Shown here piece by piece: positions 49,035-60,789 of a stretch of 64,000 nt of DNA. The stretch's first letter is position 1. Every line of letters starts with the position of its first letter. The notes below the pieces were generated by a model, which worked only from the letters and a program-made list of their open reading frames with translations, was not told where the DNA came from and did not search any database. The position numbers and the translations under genes were made by a program. This DNA is from Epiperipatus broadwayi (taxonomy: Eukaryota; Onychophora; Udeonychophora; Euonychophora; Peripatidae): contig JAQFVV010000001.1 of assembly GCA_028023455.1 (NCBI GenBank), positions 21,118,901 to 21,182,900 of the forward strand, read 5' to 3'.

Positions 49035-50660
49035 TTGATGATAACCAGATCAAAAACAAAAAAGTTGATGGATACAGAAAGTATAGAGAATCTTTCTGAG
49101 AAAGAAGATAACAAGAAGTCAAAGCAGATGATCAAAAGCAATCACAGAAAACAGGGAGACATCCATGTTAGCCCAGTTAATGGAAATGATAAAAGAAGAC
49201 AACAAGAAAAGAGAGGAACAGATAGAAGAAGACAACAAGAAAAGAGAGAAACAGAGAGAGGAAAACAATAGCAAAAAGAGGAGAATAAAAAAGAACATAG
49301 AGAACAGAGAGAAAAAGACAACAAGAAAAGAGAGGAACAGAGAAAAGAAGACAACAAGAAAAAAGAGGAACAGAGAGAAGAAGACAACAAGAAAATAGAG
49401 GAAGATAAAAAAGAACAGAGATAACAGAGAAAAGAGGACAAAAGAGAATTGAAAGAACAAATCAGAGAAATAACTGAAAGCCAAAATGAAAAGTTCAACC
49501 AGTTAATGAAAGAAATGACTAACAAAATATTAAAAACTAAGAAGAAAGTGATGGAGGAAGTAAAAGGCTCACTAATAGAGCAAGAAGTCAAAATGACACA
49601 CATATGCAAGGCCATGGATGCAAAAATAATAAGAATTCAAAAATCCATGCAGGAGAAGGTGGATATATTGACTACGCAGATGAAAGAGATAGAAATAAAA
49701 AATAGCAATATATTACCTAAACAAGGAAAGGTAGAAACAGTCCCAAAGGAAAGTCAAAAGAGAATTATCAAGTTAGTCATGAAGTCTCAACAACCAACCA
49801 GATGTCTGGAATTGTAAATCAATTCTTAAAAATCAGAACTTTTTCAGGGAGCTGTAATGAAACACCTACAGAATATGTAAAAAGCTTAGAGAGGTACTTC
49901 AGTATTAATGCCTTAACAGAAGAGGCAAAACTGGCAATAGCATGTAGTCATCTCCAGGTGCAGCACAAGCATGGTGGGATTCACTGTTTACCCAACCTAC
50001 AAACTCGAGGATTTTAAAAGAGCACAATAAGCTGTTACTGGAGTGGTGATTATCAGGAGGGGATTAAATACAAGGTATCCCAAGAGAAATGTCTACCTGG
50101 ACAGCCTTATACACTCTTCTTTAGGAGACAGGTGGCCAGGTCTGACCCCCTATCTGAACTCCATATTATTAGATTGATATGGCACATCTTTCCAAGTTAT
50201 GTAGAAAGGCTAATTGGGACTGATTGTCGATCTATTGAGCAGGTTGCTGAACTATTAACAGCATAAGATAGCTGCGGTTCATCAGCAACCAAAAAGGAGG
50301 AGCAAAGCAACAACAAAACAAACCTGCCTATAGAAGAGATGATGGACCTAGAATAGGAGCCATCAGGTACAAAAGGAAAATGCCTCCTTGTAAATATAGC
50401 AACTATAACCCACCACCATGGTATCATAACCAAAGAAATGGGACACTACCATGCAAAAGACAAAGAAATGATTCAACAGACAATAAGCATAGCCCATAAC
50501 AAACCTGGGTTATAAAAAGATCAAATAGCGATTATAACTTGCAGAAAGATGTGGCTAGAAACACAAGCCACCATGATGATGTACGGCCTGCAAAATGCCC
50601 TAAAATAGGATAAAATAGAAGCCCATCACCTGAAAACAAGAAAAGATGCCATAGGAGAAC
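49035..50660 (+). pseudogene. Retrotransposon gag, frameshifted
   Basis: Four plus-strand pieces make up the remains. 49035-49271 starts MMITRSKTKKLMDTES, an opening common in retrotransposon gag proteins. 49165-49398 and 49449-49817 form a long charged coiled coil with repeated KREEQREEDNKK-like units. 49802-50017 carries FLKIRTFSGSCNETPTEYVKSL and LERYFSINALTEEAKLAIAC, with AQAWWDSL in the adjoining frame at about 49965-49990. This is the Retrotrans_gag core, with the F-x-G and A-x-x-W hallmarks. Beyond, a basic Pro/Asn/Arg-rich tail is readable to about 50620. No CCHC knuckle is evident. At least three frame changes and stops prevent a full product. Confidence 0.7.
49165..49440 (+). repeat. 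Purine-only tandem repeat coding a coiled coil
   Basis: Units of about 30-33 nt built on GACAACAAGAAAAGAGAGGA with CAGAGAGAAGAA, seven to eight times, almost without T on plus. In frame they give 10-11-residue Lys/Glu/Arg/Gln units. Confidence 0.8.
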
Positions 50661-50664
50661 TGAT

Positions 50665-51294
50665 CACGATCATCAATCTCCCAAGCCAGGTTGTAGTTAC
50701 AATACAGAACAATAAAATAAAGATAACTGATGGAAGAAGTTTGTAAGTGGGATGCAGTGATGCATGAATTTGTGTTTTTTATGTCGAGGTGGATGGATGA
50801 TTGAGCAGAGCTGCCTGGATGCATTGCGTTTATGATTCTATGAAGTAAATTCTCAGCACTATCCAGACCTGGATGTTGAGATCTAAGAGTAGTCCAGCAG
50901 TGTGTATATATAGGCATCACGAATAAGCCTTGGTCTCATGAATAGACCAAACGAATAAGCCTTTAAGACTCACAAAAGCTGACAGGGTTGGCTCAGTGCC
51001 AAGTTTTTTTTCTGGCTCCTACTCTTGGTTGGATGATCCTCCTAGGTATAAGAGAGGTAGTGCTTAAAAATGAGATACTTTCTCATGACATTATGGGGAA
51101 GTCTGTACTAGTATTTTGTGCTTTCTTGCATTGGATGCTATAGTTCATGTATTCACTTTTCTAGCTCATCTTGCACATTTCATCAGCACATCTAAAACCA
51201 GAAGAGATGCAGTAATGAGAAGTGATGGGTATAGTATGTGGAATAAAATCGTACTTTCAGGCAATTTCATCCCAAAATTTGGTGTGGAGGGTAA
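50665..51294 (+). other. 3' internal part of the LTR element, no frame
   Basis: No pol-like motif. It contains a 12-nt direct repeat ACGAATAAGCCT at 50919-50930 and 50951-50962. Between them, 50930-50950 forms the hairpin TTGGTCT-CATGAAT-AGACCAA. It ends in the purine-rich GGTGTGGAGGGTAA before the right LTR. The minus frame at 50600-50920 has no motif. Confidence 0.5.
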
Positions 51295-53996
51295 TGAAAC
51301 AGAAATGCTGTATTATGTGTGTATGTATTCTAAGAGCTATTTTACCCTCCCACCTAAAAAAAATGGCAGACGTATAAAAAAGAAATTGATCTTATTTTTT
51401 TTTTTAAAAAAAAATATAAAAAAAGTTTATAAATTTAAAAGAAAATCATTATTGTCTATAATTGAGAAAAAAAGATAAACCTTCATTATTGATTTTATAA
51501 TTGTAGATTATGATATAAATACATCACTCGTATTTATTTAAAGCTGGCATTTTTTTAAATATTACATATTTAATTTTTTGAAACGATGTTGTCATACAAA
51601 GTGTAACAATTGCTTTGAGGCAGTCTTACCAACTTGAAAAACATGGTTTAATCTTTATGATTTCTTATCTGTCCTGCTAAAAGTAGTGTCCAATCCTTAA
51701 GAAGAGAAAAGCACTCAGGCTTAAATGAAAGCTGTGTAACAAATCATATACAGTGGACAGTGCTTCTTAATCAATACAGAGATCAGAGTATAAATAATTG
51801 AGTTTGAAGTTCAGAGAAGGAGATTTAAAGATTTTGTTTTAAATTTAAAAGGAGTTAAAAAAGTAAGAAAAGCGAAGAATTAAAAAGTTAAATTTAACTG
51901 TTTAGTTGACAGCTGATTTTCATCACCTTGGAATATAATATTTACAGCCACTGTTAATGATGAATAAAGAAAATTTTAATAAGGAAATCATACTGATGGA
52001 AGGCTAATCGGTAACAGCTTCCTCTCTTCATCCAAAGCCATGGTTCTCCAAGATTTTCCTGGGTGAACATCATGGAAAGTAAATAATGTCATTCAGCTTA
52101 AGTACAACAACCCCCTTTTTGAATGTAGTAGCATCCTGAAGTGAAGGAACAAACTGGATAAAATGAAGGTAACAATTTCATAAAATTTTTAATATATATT
52201 TATAAAAGACAAAACAAAATGTCTTTCTTTAATAAAAATTAAATTATGAATAAATATAGCTATGTAAAAATGCATTTTATTAGTGATAAATTATACATAC
52301 TAAAAATATCTATAATCAAAAGACATTTTATTTAATACTTATATGTGTTTATAAAAGACAAAACAAAACATATTTCTTAAAGAAAATTATGAATAAATGT
52401 AGCTATGTAAAAATACATTTTATTAGTGATAAATTATAAATGAAACTGCTGATCAACTTATATGTAGAAACATACATCTGTGGCAGACCAAACAACAATA
52501 TTTATGCTATATATTAGAATAACTAAATAATGAATTACAAATGCTCACATTCATATTGATTGTATATAAATAAAATAATGAAACTTATGCACATAAATGC
52601 ACATTTATACTTGACTGGATTATGAATAGTCCACAAACATGGAATTGCTTACATTACCTGTTTACCTACCTATGATAAATTTTAAAAAAATAAAGTACTA
52701 TATGAATTACAAATGCTTACATGCATATTGATTGTATATGAATATTACATATAACTATAACTGGTTAAATTATAAATGAAATTGCTGATCAAATTATATG
52801 TAGAAACATATGTCTGTGGCAGACAAATCATCAATGTTTATGCTATATATTAGAATAACTAAATAATAAATTACAAATGCTCACATTCATATTGATTGTA
52901 TATAAATAAAATAATGAAACTTACGCACTTAAATGCACCTTTATACTTGACTGGATTATGAAGAGTCCATAAACATGGAATTGCTTACATTACCTGTTTA
53001 TCTACCTATGATAAATTTAAAAATAATAAAGTACTATATGAATTACAAATGCTTACATGCATATTGATTGTATGTAAAGAAAATAATGAAACTTATGCAC
53101 ATAAATGCACTTTTATACATGACTGGATTAAGAATAGTCCACAAACATGAAATTGCTTACATTACCAGTTTACCTACCCATGATAAATTTTAAAAAAATG
53201 AAGTACTATATGAATTACAAATCCTTACATGCATATTGATTGTATACGAATAAAATAATGAAACTTATGTGCACAAATGTACATTTATACTTAACTAAAT
53301 TATAGAAGCTTCACAAATCTGGAATTGCTCATTTTACCTATTTACCTACCTAAAAAGGATATACAGATATGGAACAAATAGTTAAAAATATTCATGCAAT
53401 ATTGGTAGATGTCTACTTGATAAAAGACCCTTTGAATTCTTTACCCAAGATAAATTAAAATGAGCCTTCATTTGAAATGAAGGATGAACTTTATTAGAAG
53501 GACTCGCAAATGAACTATTGATCAATAAAGTGCTTTTAACCTTTTCATAAATGAACTGAAAATGAATCATCACATGGATATGAAAGAACATTGTTAGAAG
53601 GACTTGCAAATTAATTGTTGTTAAATTAAATTATTGTTACATAAAATTAATTTTAGTTATCCAGTTGTTCAGTTCTATTTTTTTTGCATCACTTATCATT
53701 CATTGCACTTGTTCACAAGAATTTTATGCCTCCTGAGCTATGTCTGGTATAACTAGACCTAGGTAAGTCAGGTTGTAGTGAGATGGAACTCTAGTGGTGC
53801 CATTTGGAAAACCAAACACAGATATGTCTAGATGCTTCCAGTCTCTATGGTGCTACATCTTCTGATGAGCAGGAAATATTGTTGTAGGGGGGATAACATC
53901 TGTATTCATGAATGCCAATTGATAGTTCTTTCCTGCAACATGCTCATTAGGAAATTGTTACAACCGAGGTAATAAAGGGATTGTTCAGGTCTGGTT

Positions 53997-53998
<2 letters not shown>
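51295..53998 (+). repeat. Right LTR, 2.70 kb
   Basis: Matches the left LTR in order from TGAAACAGAAAT to TGGTTCA. It is 525 bp longer. The excess is a repeated block: ATAAATTATAAATGAAACTG to TGAATTACAAATGCTCACAT (about 52430-52740) recurs at about 52765-53070, and the ACATGCATATTGATTGTATA unit is present more often than in the left copy. Confidence 0.75.

Positions 53999-54076
<78 letters not shown>
53999..54076. repeat. (TA)n microsatellite at the right edge of the LTR element
   Basis: About 39 TA units. With the TA tract at 46459-46477 it flanks the LTR element. Confidence 0.95.
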
Positions 54077-54082
<6 letters not shown>

Positions 54083-54193
54083 AACAGGTATTTTTGTTCA
54101 TTTTCAAAAGTAACTTTATTGCCTATGAATACAAGGAAAAAAATAATAAAGCAAATACAATGTGAAAAATTAAACAAATTGTCTTGAATTATG

Positions 54194-54207
54194 ATGAGCA
54201 TTCAGAC
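54194..54207. repeat. 14-bp target-site duplication, left
   Basis: ATGAGCATTCAGAC, identical to 60776-60789. Confidence 0.75.
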
Positions 54208-54399
54208 TGAGCAACACACACTCTTTTCAACAGTCTTGTACTTTTTCTAAAATTGAGAATTTGGTATCTTTACTTGACAAAACATGAGCAGGAACAGTAG
54301 ACTTCCAACCACTATGGGAGGGCTAATCCTTTAGCTATAAATCACCTGTAATCTTAGTGGCTTATGTATAGTGATTTTCAAAAAGACCATGAAGAAATC

Positions 54400-57300
54400 C
54401 CCCCTGTAAAACTATTCTAGAAACACCACAACTTTCCCAGTATCATTAAGATTTTTTCAGGCAAGATTAAGTGATCCATCTTCCTGATAGCCCTGATCTT
54501 GCAGAAAAATTTGTTGTGTAAATTACAGATAATCTTTCCAAGTATAAGATGGCATCTCATTGTCCAGACTATATAGTTCATAATGATTGACAGTCTAATT
54601 AATCCAAAGATTCCAGTTTTTAGGCATTCTTTGAGATTAAAAATCCTTTTTTGTAGGATGTGATCCAACCATTGAGTATTGCTTTGCATTTGTTTAATAC
54701 CATGCAACTAAAGAATAGATGCTGCATTGATTCGTATTCTTGATATCACATCTGGAAAATTAAATTTAGTTTGGCAAAGTCTCTCCTTATGACTAAAAAT
54801 TCACTAGTGGTGACAGCAGTCAAATTTACTTTTATGATGAAATCCAGATACCTTCTCTCCAACATCCAGAATTTAAATTTTCTAATTAACAGATCATTTG
54901 AAATTCCCAAAAAGTCCTGAGCAGCAGGCATGGTAGGGTTAAGCAATTGGTGTACATCCCAATATTTCAATTTAGCTGACAGTAATTCACTTCTAATTTC
55001 TGTCCCCTTAACCAATGCAACAAGCCTCTCCTGACAAGCCAGTAGTTTTACAGGCAGTGACATGTCCGTAGGCAATGATGAGTCAGTGGGAGGAATTAAA
55101 GAATGAAAAATGGCTGATGTAAATCACTCTTTTAGCCCAACCAAAAGATTATGCACACTCTAATTCAGAAAGGTTTGAATAGAATAAGGGGCAATCTCAT
55201 CAATCTTTCTGGGTTGGCACATCCTTCTGTAGCTTATTACAACAACTTTTTTCTTCCAGAGCAGTCAAGAGCAAAGAGAGTTAGCCTTCACCTGAAAACT
55301 TTTAGTTGGCACTATTACTGGCATAAAATACTTTATTTTTAGGAACAACAGGTAAATCCCAGAAATCAAATTGACTGTGCTTTTGTTCACCTCAAGTAGT
55401 TTTCTTTGAACCTGAATTCTCATATCTCCTGCAGAAAGCATGAGGGGAAAATCAAGAAAATTCTGCAGTATGGCCAAAAAATAAAATAAAATCTTCTTCC
55501 CAGTCAATAGCCATCATGCCCACAAACTTCTCCCAATTAAAGCTGAGACCATAGTTTTCAGGATACCAGGCCATAATTTTCTTAAGATCAGGTATATCTT
55601 TTTCTGATCGAAGAAACACCACAATGTCATCAATATACGTGAGACACTTGACTGCTCATCTCAGGTTTGGAACATGAATACTTGGCAGGTCCCTTTCAAG
55701 CCTAACAGGTAGCAGGTTGATGAATGATGTGAATAAAAGAATACTGAGTAAAGATATCTGCAGGATGGAAAAATTTGAACAAAAGCCAGGTTCTACCTTT
55801 CCATCCAAAATGATGTGAATCTCTCTGTTACTAAAAAGATTTTCAATTATGGAAAGACAGGCTTCAGAAACCATATAACACAAATGTACTTCAATGAGCC
55901 GATCAATGCTCACTGAGTCAAATGCTGCCCTGATGTTTAGTTGGACAGCAATTGGGCTGACACCTTTACAATGTCCCACATGCTTGAGTACAATCTTGAA
56001 CAAACAAACAACTTTGGTTGTAGATAGACCTTTACTTGTGAAATGTGCAGCAAACAAGTTTTAATAAATTGTATTTTGAAGTGACTCAACAATCTTGATG
56101 ACCAGAGGCATCATAGAAATTGGCCAAAGATTAAAAAACTCAGGTAGTGAACCATGTTTTTTAAAAGGTACTAATGAGACCAGGTCCAGACCCTCAACTG
56201 ACCTACACCCTGTGATCAACTCATTGATGACTCCCAAGATGATTGGCACAGGAAGTAACTAGGTGTAGTAGAAGGAACTTGGGAATCACATGTGGTCCAG
56301 GGTGGGCCTCCCCCAGGAATGATCTAAGCTTATCAAGAAAATCTTGATTAGTAATTCCATAATCCAAAGAGCAATCCACCCAGCACTCGGCTCTATTAAT
56401 AGCCATATCTTGAAGTTGCAACTTGGAGATAAATTAGTTACAGATTACCAAGATCATAGCATCACCGATATATGACTGCCCACCAAGGACAACTGATGAA
56501 GGGTAATCTGCTTCCTTTTTTCACCCATTTCCCATATCAAATAACTTCTGGTCAAACAGTGCCAGTTCCCAAGGAACTTACAGGCAAGCTTAATGGTGAT
56601 GTGTTCTGCTAAGATCCTTTGACTGTTTCAGGACTGCTGCCAGAGAATAAGTCCAGTTTATTTGCAATGTTGTTTAGCTCAAGTAATAATTTTGCTGGGC
56701 CAGGAGAGTTCCAAGTCAATTTTGTAATAATAGCCTGCACTACTTCAAGAAAGGCAGACCAGGTGTGAAAGGGGCCTAAATTCAAAATATTGATTTTAAA
56801 CAGATATATATAAATTTTAGAAACGAGACCTGCAGGAATGATATGTTTATTCACCAGCCTCAAAGTGCTACTCAACCCATATATAGTTGGAGGCTTATCA
56901 TCTGCCTCAATGTCAACATGCAGTGCCAAGTGGTCAGAAAAACTGACCAACCTTAGCACTGCACTTACCTGAAAGTGTGTCTGACATGTAGTAAAGGAGG
57001 TCTATAATGGTTCTCCATCTATGGGTATAATAGAAGAACACCTCTGGAGGAAAGAAACACCTATCACACATGACCCCCTTATTGAAAAATGCATGTATTG
57101 ATGATTAAATCACTCATAACTCATGTTACAATCCCCTAAAATTAGTAGGGAAAAGGAATTTGAGGCCATAAATACATTAATAGTGTCTATGATTTTCCTA
57201 GTTAATAGCTCATTGTTTTGTAAGTATAGATAGACCAGAATTGCCACAATGCATATCAATGAAAATACAATTAGAATCAATAAAAATGTCTTTGAACTGT

Positions 57301-57545
57301 GAAGGGGTTCTGCATCTATTAATCAACATTGCAACACCTCTAGCTGCAATGAGAGAGTTTGAATATTTAAAGTAACCAAGGGAGGGAAAAATGACTTGAT
57401 TCTGTAACTACACCTTTGACTAATTTTTGTTTCCATAATGCAAATGACCTGTGGCAGATTAATATTAATTTAAATTTTTAATGGTGGGTAGTCTTTCCAG
57501 GAAATTTAAGCCCCTGACATTGATCCCAATGATTGAAATTAACAT
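54400..57545 (-). pseudogene. LINE ORF2: endonuclease, RT and C-terminal finger, broken
   Basis: ORF2 begins at the ATG at 57545 with MLISIIGINVRGLNFLERLP, the APE endonuclease start (INVRGLN). The endonuclease ends with SFSDHLALHVDIEAD near 56900-56950, which contains the catalytic SDH. The RT shows GLDLVSLVPFKKHGSLPEFF and NLWPISMMPLVIKIVES at 56061-56180, AVQLNIRAAFDSVSIDRL (motif A Asp) near 55890-55945, and YIDD (55626-55637, motif C, both Asp kept). The C-terminal part 54746-55075 has RKFKFWMLERRYLDFIIKVN. A degenerate finger near 54700-54750 keeps HLFFSC but has lost the first Cys pair. The product would be the element's nicking and copying enzyme. Confidence 0.8.
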
Positions 57546-57615
57546 TTTAGAAAAAGATTGATGAAGGGAAGAGTGAATTCAGATAATGCAAAAAGACAAC
57601 TCTGATTGACAAAAC

Positions 57616-60275
57616 TTATTGATTATTGTGGCCAGGCCCATGAGGAGGGCCAGAAGTTTTAATCAAGACTGCATGGCTTGATGTCAAATTCATTGTTGTA
57701 TGACATACTTGCAAGTTAATGTCTTTACAAAAGACCCCTGAAGTACCAGGTCCAGGCATGCCAGTAGGTACAGTCATCAGGTCACCTGAATTACTAGAGA
57801 GAATGTCAACACTAAGAGCAGTCTGATCTGCCAAATCCTGACACAGATCCTGACAAAATATGTCCTTGTGAGTTACTTCATTTCTCATTGTGTCATTTTC
57901 TTCCTCTTCCTGCAAGTTGTCAGTGTAAAAATCATTATCAGTCCTTTGTCTCTTAACAATTATCTGATCTTTTTTTTTATTTGGTTGCATCCTCAGAGGC
58001 AATTTATTGTTATGATTATTCCTTCACTCTGGCAACTCATTGCCTTCAGAGCTGGATCTGCCACTCCACTTCAGCTTTTTCAGGTTATTACTTTTCTTAT
58101 GAGCCTGGCAATTTGACCTATTGTGGAATTCAGTTGGCATCTTATCTTTGAATATCCATCTCCATATTACTATTTTATATCAGTCTTCCAATTACTCTTC
58201 TTTTCTGTTTCTTCCTCTTAGTTTTAATTTCAACATCATCATTTGGAGATAAGCAGGTTACTGCACTTTGTCCCTCATTTAAGGCAAAACCATCTGACCC
58301 AGCAGATAATTCCAGATTCTCAACTCACTCCCCTTGTTGACCATCTTTTTGCATTATAGTCATATCCAAGTTGTGATTTTCTTCATCAGAAATGTGGCAT
58401 TTCTCATGACTGATAGCTTAATACCAACTGGTTGAATATGTGTATCAGCTGCTTCATCATACCAGGAATCTATTAGAGGAATTCTAGCTTCCTGGAAGGC
58501 CTTTTTTGAACTTTCATCTTGAACGAAGTTAATACCTTCCATACATGTTTTAATCTCTATCAGCCTGGTGCTTCCAGTAAAAGCTGCTCTATAGATACAT
58601 TATTGGGATTATCCAGCTTTGGCTCAGTATTATTATGAGATCCCATAACTAACCCCAACATATTTGCATCCTCAGGGGTCCTGTTGCATTTATGAATTCT
58701 ATTTCTCTTAATGTCACATAAACACAAATCCTAGCTTTACAGTCCTTAATTAAATGTTCTTGCTAGAAAATAAAAGCACTGGTGGTGGACACCAACAAAG
58801 GACAAAACCATTGGTACACCATGCAGTGAAATGATGATTATAACATTAGTCAGACTGATACTGCCTTTTATGGTTATACTAAATACAGCAGTGTTTGAGA
58901 GAACTGATCCCCCCCACCTTTCTCTCTATTAAGTAGTGGAAGTTTGAGATTGTGCCATATTTTCCCAACATTTTTTGCAGATCTTTCTTTTGAAAATCAA
59001 TTAAACAGTTTTTAATTTTTGCCCCCAAGACAACTGGCAATTGCTATTAATGCAACATAGAAATTTATCACCAATAGTCCTGATATTATTTTTTAAATTG
59101 TTCTTGTCTCCCCACGTTTTGAATTCAACCACTAAATAGTGGTCATTTGGTAGCACAACGATCTTGTGCACTCCTAGTCCTGATATTATTTTTTAAATTG
59201 TTCTTGTTTCCCCACGATTTGAATTCGACCACAAAATAGTGGTCATTTGGTAGCACAAAGATCTTGTGCACTTTGAATTCGACCACAAAATAGTGGTCAT
59301 TTGGTAGCACAAAGATCTTGTGCACTTCTTTTGAGAAGTTTTTTTCTTAATCAAGCTGTAAAACTGGTCTGCTAGAAATTTGAATAGTGAACATATATTG
59401 TTAGTGATGGCAAAGATAAGTGTTCTCTCAGTTGAATAGTGCAAAAATGATTTAGCCAATAGATCAGGTATAGATTTATTAAAGTTATTTGTAAGTTCAA
59501 GGAATTGCTCAGTGAAATTTTCAACACTCATAAAGAAGTTGTTATGTGTCTCATGTTCAAAATCATTCATTTCATACACACCACAGTTCATAAGATTGAT
59601 CAATGAGTCCTGGATGTCTTCTGCTTGTAGATGATTTCCTTTTTGCTGATTATTATTATTACGGTTAACAATTCTAGCATAAGTGAAACACTGGAGCTAA
59701 TGGATTGATGAATAGTCATGTTTTGCTGGTGGAAAGGAGTAGTAGAAGCTTCTGTTGTCATAGAATCACTAGAAATATCATTTGTATTACAATTGTCACT
59801 AAAATTTTCTTTTGTTTCATAACTGTCAATGTTTTTTTTTCTTTAGTTAAGAATTTTTCCATTATAGCAACACTATCGGCCTCTAGCGGTTCAAAACGTC
59901 TTTGAGAATTATCAAAGAATACAAACTGATCATTGGACCTCTTCTGGATATTGGATTGATCACTAAAGTTTTTTTATGGATAAAACATTAAAATTAACTC
60001 TAGTTTGAGAGTAGTCAATAATTACTTTCTTCTCAAGAAGAATGTTACTAGAAATAATTTTGTCAGCCTCTAATGATTTGGAAAACTGTGAGATTTCCAG
60101 AATGAAGGTTTTGACTAATTTTAATCAAATTTTTGTTATCAACACTTTTTAAAACAATGCTATCATCATTGTTAGATTAACTTTCAACATTTTCACCAAT
60201 GAAAGAGACATTTGAAAGATTTGAAAATTTTCTTACTTTCTCCTGTGCTGAAGCATCACTATTGCTACTGGCCAT
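57616..60275 (-). pseudogene. LINE ORF1, broken
   Basis: The ATG at 60275 opens MASSNSDASAQEKVRKFSNL and stops after about 35 codons; later pieces lie in other frames. 59193-59603 is a 136-codon piece with an internal 18-residue repeat (CTRSLCYQMTTILWSNS). Near 58735-58770 a degenerate zinc-knuckle region reads QEHLIKDCKARIC, having lost its first Cys pair. 58360-58542 is Glu/Lys rich. 57616-58002 gives the Pro/Gly-rich C-terminus (SGPPHGPGHNNQ), ending 70 bp before ORF2. The order (N-terminal region, knuckle, charged tail) parallels the ORF1 remnant at 4.3-6.9 kb. Its role in intact elements is RNA binding. Confidence 0.65.
59079..59326 (-). repeat. Nested tandem repeat of twin hairpins inside ORF1
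   Basis: A 100-bp unit (CCTGATATTATTTTTTAAAT onwards) starts at 59079 and 59179. Its last 54 bp are repeated once more (GAATTC at 59221 and 59275). Each 54-bp unit holds two inverted repeats: GACCAC-AAAATA-GTGGTC and GCACAA-AGATC-TTGTGC. As 54 is divisible by three, the last duplication kept the reading frame. Confidence 0.9.
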
Positions 60276-60775
60276 GTTGAATAAAAATATTTATCATTTT
60301 CCTTGAAAATTGCAAAATCTTCCATATTTTCACCACTCATTACTTAGAAAAATAAGATGTTTCACTTACCTTTGGTCTACCACTCAGTTTCTTCCTCTGA
60401 CTCCCGTCCCTCCTTGAAAACTAAGGAAATTTAAGAGAGCCCAAGTGAGATTAACTTTCTACTAAAACTGCAATTGATGTAAACAATCTGTTAATTCTGA
60501 CAATTTCCAATATATTAAAAAAAGTAATGATTTATACATAACTTTAAAAAAGTTAATAAAAGAAAAAAGAACATTCATAAACACCAATATATTACTGCTT
60601 TCATCAACACATTATCATATGATTCTTTCAGCTTAATATAATATACAGAATGACATTTTTTTTTTCTTTTTACTAATCTAATGCCATCTATTTTAATTTT
60701 GGATAATCATTGCTTCTAAAATAGTTAAATTCTGTGACGAATATACAAAGACAAGTAAACAACTTGTAAACGAGT

Positions 60776-60789
60776 ATGAGCATTCAGAC
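60776..60789. repeat. 14-bp target-site duplication, right
   Basis: ATGAGCATTCAGAC, identical to 54194-54207. Confidence 0.75.

Larger units (their letters stand above)
46478..53998 (+). mobile_element. LTR retrotransposon with LTRs above 2 kb and gag only
   Basis: Two long direct repeats (46478-48656 and 51295-53998) both start TGAAACAGAAAT and end in CA (TGGTTACA and TGGTTCA). They enclose a 2.6-kb internal region whose only protein signal is a broken gag. A purine-rich GGTGTGGAGGGTAA precedes the right repeat, as a polypurine tract should. Both outer flanks are TA tracts (46459-46477 and from 53999), so the element seems inserted in a (TA)n array, which hides any target-site duplication. 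No protease, RT or integrase was found, so it is non-autonomous. A tandem segmental duplication is the alternative reading. Confidence 0.7.
54208..60775 (-). mobile_element. L1/Tx1-like LINE, near full length, decayed
   Basis: Minus-strand element of 6.57 kb between two perfect 14-bp repeats. From its 5' end it has an AT-rich leader, ORF1 (60275 to 57616, broken) and ORF2 (57545 to about 54400, broken) with endonuclease, RT and C-terminal zinc-finger remains, then a short 3' region. No long A-tail is seen at the 3' end, where the element reads ...GTTGCTCA. Decay is moderate: motifs are mostly legible but frames break every 100-400 bp. It lies 130 bp to the right of the (TA)n that follows the LTR element. 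Confidence 0.8.

Noticed and set aside
48764-49141. Frames with long Tyr-Ile alternation
   Set aside because: They are translations of the (TA)n array; the same holds at 53947-54201.
49119-49615. Ser/Phe/Leu-rich minus frames opposite gag
   Set aside because: They are antisense shadows of the purine-rich coiled-coil repeat.
50600-50920. 106-codon minus frame inside the LTR element
   Set aside because: No family motif; it lies opposite the basic gag tail and 3' internal region.
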